Of a stretch of 64,000 bases of DNA, positions 59,780-64,000 are shown one piece after another (the first letter of the stretch is position 1; each line of letters starts with the position of its first letter). Under the pieces are notes generated by a model. That model ran no database searches and was not told the origin of the DNA. It worked only from the letters and a program-made list of their open reading frames with translations. The stretch is from Nymphaea colorata (taxonomy: Eukaryota; Streptophyta; Magnoliopsida; Nymphaeales; Nymphaeaceae), in the NCBI RefSeq assembly GCF_008831285.2, contig NC_045141.1, forward strand, positions 26,897,315 to 26,961,314, given 5' to 3'. Made by a program: the position numbers and the translations under genes.

Positions 59780-61600
59780 TAAGCGGATGCTATTTCAATC
59801 TATTCCAGAATAAGTCCACAGCTTTAGGCATCTCCTTTTTAGACCCATGTTTTGCATCATAAAGGCCTTACCTTTTGAAACATGCTGGATGCATGGCTAA
59901 AATTGCTGATGCAGCCACAGCAATCTGCTGTTCTTAACACTGCAGAAAAGCACATTTAATATTCCCAAAATGAAAGGTAAATCAGGTGTATCAGATTTTA
60001 TACCTTTGGCAAAAATTTTAGCTACAGCGAAGGAATCACTTCATGGAAGTTGGCTTTCAATCAGAACCCCAATACTGTCCTCCATTGTGAACCTACTTTT
60101 TACAATGAGAACAAAAATATCTAGTTCTGTTTCTCCATTTTCCATCTCCACTCTTATCAAATCCATGAAATGCCACTTGCTCAGTGTTAGTTTTATCTTT
60201 ATTGGAATATTTCCTTTTGTGGGATTCATCACTTTTTTTTTTTTTTTGCTCGATTCATTTCTCAAAATAATTGAACAAACCACGCTCAAAGACAGCAGTT
60301 CAAAGGCCTGAAGAATTTGGCTTCAAATGGTTCCATATTCCAAGCTAAGACCCGCAAGTAATTGGGATATTAATTATTCTGATGTTCGTGCATCTTTTCA
60401 CTGGATCAAGCTGGGCAACATTATAAACACAGAAATCAAGTTTATACGCCGTAGATCTCCCATTTATTTCGTGAAAGTCTGGTTCACGGCCTTTTTGCGA
60501 ACACTTGTATTCTGAGAAAGCCGGAACATCGAGCAATATACATTTTATCACTATACAACTCCTTGGGACTTTGGCCAATCTCCAAATTTGTTCTGCCATT
60601 TCCTTGCAACTCACTTTCTTAAAAGATCTCATTTACCAACATATGGTTTGGTGGATTTGACTGCTGTGTAGCACATCAATTCTCTCAAATGGCCGTTCCA
60701 GCACTTGATCCTTCCGCCGTGAGTGCGTTTGAGGAAGCAGGCACACACAAGACAGTATAGTGCAAACGTGGCAAAGTATTGAATTCGGTATGAAGGGGGT
60801 GTTTTTATTTTTTGTCAAAGGTAATTTTTTCTTTCACAAAGCCGGGATTTTTTCTCTCCGTATTAAGTCTTCTTTAAGGCTACCGACCTGCCTGTCATAT
60901 CTTGATCCATTAACCTATATATTCAGGAGGAAAACAACACAGTGGTTGAGTTTGAGTTGGGCCTATCATAATGCATGACTACATAGCTGAGGATTCACCA
61001 CAATACTAGCTTGGCTCATTATTGCCCAAACAATGGCCTATTTCTTCACATTCACCGTGTTGGTATGACTTGAATTTTTCAAACATATTTGGTTTACGCG
61101 GCGTTAAAGGTTTCCGAAGTCTTCAATTAGCCTTAGTTCAATTTTAATGTAGCCAAAACTTTTATTTGGAACCATAAACTAGATGATGAGTGCTAAGCAC
61201 TCGATATACTATCACCTCTAGCTGTTGATTATATCTCATTAAGCAAGGTGGTGAGCCATTTTCATATTCGACGACAAGCTTTCACTTTTTCATCCTCACG
61301 TGACCCTACGCAGTTGTGAGCACATTATATGCATCTATCTAAAGAATTGCTTTTAACCCACGCACATCTTTATGCGCATCTAAAGAATTGCACTTAACCC
61401 AAGCGAATCCCCACGTGCATCAAAGAGGAACTCACTGAAGTGTCAATAATTGTACGTTTCAAGGAAATGTGAACTAATGACCATGATGTATCTTGCATTA
61501 TTTTTTTTTAACTCATCGAATTGATCCCAATTAATTTCCCAGCAATGCTGAGCAGTGGATGGACCAAGCATAGTAAGTCCCCAACACGTTTTTCTCAACA
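59780..61600. other. Intergenic, no gene recognised
   Basis: Minus-strand frames at 60041-60289 and 60345-60632 and the plus frame at 59970-60311 overlap each other and show no known motif. They could be the upstream part of the element that left the RNase H-like segment. Confidence 0.35.
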
Positions 61601-61604
61601 TTCG

Positions 61605-62697
61605 TATCTTTTTCACCATGTAGGAAGATTTTAAACAGGTGCAACGAAAAAATAGTGCCCGCCGGACTTGACGATAGGTGGCCAGATACAAGCGGCCAAA
61701 AGAAATAAAAGGGCATCCGAACCAATCGGCACGGGCAGAGATAACATTATAGAAACTACAACGTCAGCAATGCTGCCTTCTTTGAACACAACTTTCGAGA
61801 CGCACCCACAGAAAAGCACAAGCTGCGCCACTGCTTGGCTGAACTGGCCTCTAGAAAAGCGGGGGTTGGCCAAAAAGTACAGGCTTGTCCGGCAATGGAA
61901 AAACAACAACCAAGGCAAATTAATTAAACCAGTATCCCGAATCCGATCTGTTTACGGCCATATTAGTTATATGGCGTTTTAGTTCTTTATCTTCTTCTTG
62001 TTCTAAGCACGTTGAGCCGAGGTTACTTACACTCGGTTTTTTATTCTATTCAATCGTTGTCTAATCACAAAAAAAAAAAGAAGAGGCGACGTGATAGACA
62101 TTGGTTTCTTCCACTTATATAAGAGCCCTTTATAAGCAAGACGCTGATTGCGTTTTGGTGCAAATGCCAAAGCTGAAAATCTCCTTCACCATGTACAAGA
62201 ATTTTGAACAGGAGAAACAGAAGTATTGTACCCACGGGTCTTGACGATAGGTAGCCGGATAGAAGCGGCCAATGAAGCAACGCGCATGGTCAGAGATAAC
62301 ATTATAAACTCCAACATGAGAAACGCGAATGGCCATAGATAACATTACAAACTCCAACGCGAGCAATGCTGCCTTCTTTGAACGCAACTTTCAAGACGCA
62401 GCCGGAAAAACAAGAGGCGCTTCTTGTCGCTTCTAGAAAAGCGCAAAGTACGGCCTCATATACGTGTAGCCAAGGCAGATTAATTAAACCATTATTCCGA
62501 TTCCGATCAGTTAACAGCCATGTTAGCTATATGGCGCTTTATAGCTACACTTGGTTGTTTATTCTTTTCAACCGTTGTCTAATGACAAAAAAATGAGGCG
62601 ACGTACTGGACATTGGTTTCTTCCACTTACATATGAGCCCTTTATAAGCAAGATGCTGATTGTGTATTGGTGCATGCGCCAAATCTGAAACTCGTTA
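61605..62697. repeat. Tandem duplication, period about 573 bp
   Basis: Copy 1 (61605-62180) and copy 2 (62181-62697) share TTCACCATGTA, CTTGACGATAGGT, CAATGCTGCCTTCTTTGAAC, TTAATTAAACCA, CAACCGTTGTCTAAT/CAATCGTTGTCTAAT, GGCGACGT, ACATTGGTTTCTTCCACTTA and GAGCCCTTTATAAGCAAG, in the same order. The start of the repeat recurs as the start of copy 2 (61618 and 62191 align, offset 573). Copy 2 also has a roughly 50-base internal duplication around AGATAACATTA.AAACTCCAAC. No gene was recognised in it; frames across the unit differ between copies. Confidence 0.85.
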
Positions 62698-62796
62698 AGT
62701 GCACAACCATGTGTATGTACAGCAACGTATAATGACTAAAATGATTTCCGTAAAATTTAAAAAATGAAAAGAAAATTATGTAAGTATTAAGAAGTG

Positions 62797-62960
62797 TTTG
62801 GATGACACTTTGAAAAAACTTTATTTTTCTAAAACTTGGTTTCCAAATGAGTTTTTACAACCTGGTTTACTTGTTTGGATGATAATGCAAAAACACGGTT
62901 TTCACTTTCCAAGACTTGGTTTGTGTTTGGATGACGAAAAATGAGTTTTTGAAGATACTT
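62797..62960. mobile_element. MITE-like fragment with TTTGGATGA motifs
   Basis: GTGTTTGGATGACACTTT, TTGTTTGGATGATAATGC and GTGTTTGGATGACGAAAA occur within 160 bases, with AAAACTTGGTTT and AAGACTTGGTTT between them. The pattern matches 58647-58716 and is typical of short non-autonomous hAT-type elements; borders are not defined. Confidence 0.35.
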
Positions 62961-63471
62961 GAAAAAAAAAGTTCATACAATACAATTATGTTATAGCTAT
63001 GACATATAGAGCGTTGTCAAATATAAATTTTGTTTACAGTCTTAACAAATTGGACAGCTTTACATTATGTAAGGCTTCTCTTACCAAAATTTAAATGTTG
63101 GATGAAAATTTTGGAAGGTTCACGTTTTTCATCACCATATCAAAACCCAGTTAGTTTCAGTACATACTTTTATATAAAAAAAAAGTTTAAAATATGGCAA
63201 CCTTATTATTTTTGTTTAGTGCAGGTTCGGTTTTCTTCTCTAGTCGTCCGCCATTGACGGGAAGATGACCGCGGAGTCTGCAGCATTGACATGACGACCG
63301 AGGCAAGACCAGGTGACAGCTGACGCGATAAATGCCTCACACACAGTACCCGGCGGAGCATATTATTGGCCCCAGCCCACCCGTTTTGAAGCAAAAGCAG
63401 ATCTGATGGGCTTACTAGCAAGGATCCTTTTCCATGAACGCCATTCTCTCTTTGTCTCTCTCTTCATTCTC

Positions 63472-63479
63472 TATAAAAA
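63472..63479 (+). promoter_or_regulatory. TATA box of the second PHO1-like gene
   Basis: TATAAAAA lies 114 bases before the ATG at 63586, nearly the same spacing as in the upstream PHO1 copy. Confidence 0.65.
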
Positions 63480-63585
63480 GCGCCGGCCACAGCCACTGCA
63501 ACAGCGATAGCCACACCCCCTTCCTTCTTCTCGTCTTCTTCTCTCTCGATAGCGACCTAACTGCGCAGATAGACTATTAGAGGCA

Positions 63586-63831
63586 ATGGTGAAATTCGCA
63601 AAGGAGCTGGAAGCTAAACTGATCCCCGAGTGGAGAGACGCTTTTGTGGACTACTGGGCACTGAAGAAGAGAGTGAAGAATATCAAAGTGCAACGGAAAT
63701 CGGCGGGCTTCTGTGCCGCTCCCGCCGGTAAAGAGCAAGGGCTCTCCTTCTTGCGGCCAGTGCGACGTCTCGAGGAAAATATCTCTGATAAACAGATCCA
63801 TGAGGATGAGAAAGACGACGCCGTCGCTCAG
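63586..63831 (+). CDS. PHO1-like gene, first exon only (runs off the window)
   Basis: The exon encodes 82 residues starting MVKFAKELEAKLIPEW and continuing RDAFVDYWALKKRVKNIK, the N-terminal SPX helices with their Lys-rich phosphate-signal surface. It ends CAG|GTCTCT in phase 0, exactly as exon 1 of the complete PHO1 gene at 46710, and is the same length (246 bases). The middle (FCAAPAGKEQGLSFLRPVRR) is more divergent than the ends. The remaining exons lie beyond 64000, so whether the gene is intact cannot be judged. As a tandem copy in the same orientation it is likely to encode a second SPX-EXS phosphate transporter. Confidence 0.92.
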
Positions 63832-63897
63832 GTCTCTCTCTCTCTCTCTCTCTCGCTCACACACACACACACACCCACGCGCGCGCGCGCGCATGCA
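63832..63897 (+). repeat. (TC)n(AC)n(GC)n microsatellite in PHO1-like intron 1
   Basis: It starts at the donor and runs through CT, CA and GC dinucleotides. The frames across it are low-complexity artefacts. Confidence 0.9.
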
Positions 63898-64000
63898 CAC
63901 ACTGATATACTATATGCACGGCGACTTGAAGATGGTGAACGAAGAGGACATGTAAAAACAGGATCACGCACGTTGACTAGCTACAGGAATTAATGATATT
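63898..64000 (+). other. Intron 1 of the second PHO1-like gene, cut by the window end
   Basis: No second exon is visible; in the upstream copy intron 1 is 737 bases long. Confidence 0.6.

Noticed and set aside
61605..62697. Pair of LTRs of a small retrotransposon
   Set aside because: The copies are adjacent with no internal region, primer-binding site or polypurine tract, and lack TG...CA ends.
1..64000. tRNA, rRNA, CRISPR array or operon-type signals
   Set aside because: No cloverleaf with a GTTCRA T-loop, no rRNA-like block and no regularly spaced short repeats with unique spacers were found; the gene structure is that of a plant nuclear genome.

Overview
The window reads as nuclear DNA of a flowering plant. 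It is AT-rich, its genes have many introns with GT-AG borders and CT-rich acceptors, and it carries long TA, GA and CT microsatellites and decayed transposable elements. The recognisable genes are plant-specific families: a LOB-domain factor, a CLE/TDIF peptide precursor and PHO1 phosphate exporters. I cannot name the species from sequence alone. All exon models below were assembled by hand from reading frame, splice-site and phase agreement.

Layout. 0.1-0.7 kb (minus): a possible two-exon gene for a small, mitochondrial-type protein. 5.9-6.2 kb (minus): a CLE41/44-like (TDIF-type) precursor whose peptide has Ala where TDIF has Pro/Hyp at position 7. 6.3-14.4 kb: mostly intergenic, with a 46-bp minisatellite and a set of unidentified exon-like segments on the minus strand. 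14.5-16.0 kb (plus): a complete two-exon LBD gene. 17.4-23.8 kb (minus): a complete 11-exon gene for a 380-residue type I membrane protein of the plant family recalled as DUF7794/AT3G13410-like. 24-46 kb: a gene-poor, repeat-rich stretch with a broken LINE reverse transcriptase, a GC-rich repeat island, two neighbouring MITE-like elements, a palindromic element, a duplicated small-ORF region and an unidentified three-exon candidate. 46.7-57.5 kb (plus): a complete 14-exon PHO1 gene (775 aa). 57.5-63.5 kb: a frameshifted pseudo-copy of PHO1 exon 12, a decayed RNase H-like segment and a 573-bp tandem duplication. From 63.6 kb: the first exon of a second, tandem PHO1-like gene that runs off the window.

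The genes are not an operon or cluster in the functional sense. The one clear genomic relationship is the local PHO1 duplication: two gene starts with identical first-exon length, the same promoter-to-ATG spacing and a CT microsatellite at the same intron border, plus a dead exon between them. PHO1 proteins load inorganic phosphate into the xylem and sense phosphate status through their SPX domain. The TDIF-type peptide and LBD factors act in vascular and organ-boundary development. The best leads are the P7A TDIF-like peptide, the PHO1 tandem with its pseudo-exon, and several spliced candidates I could not name.
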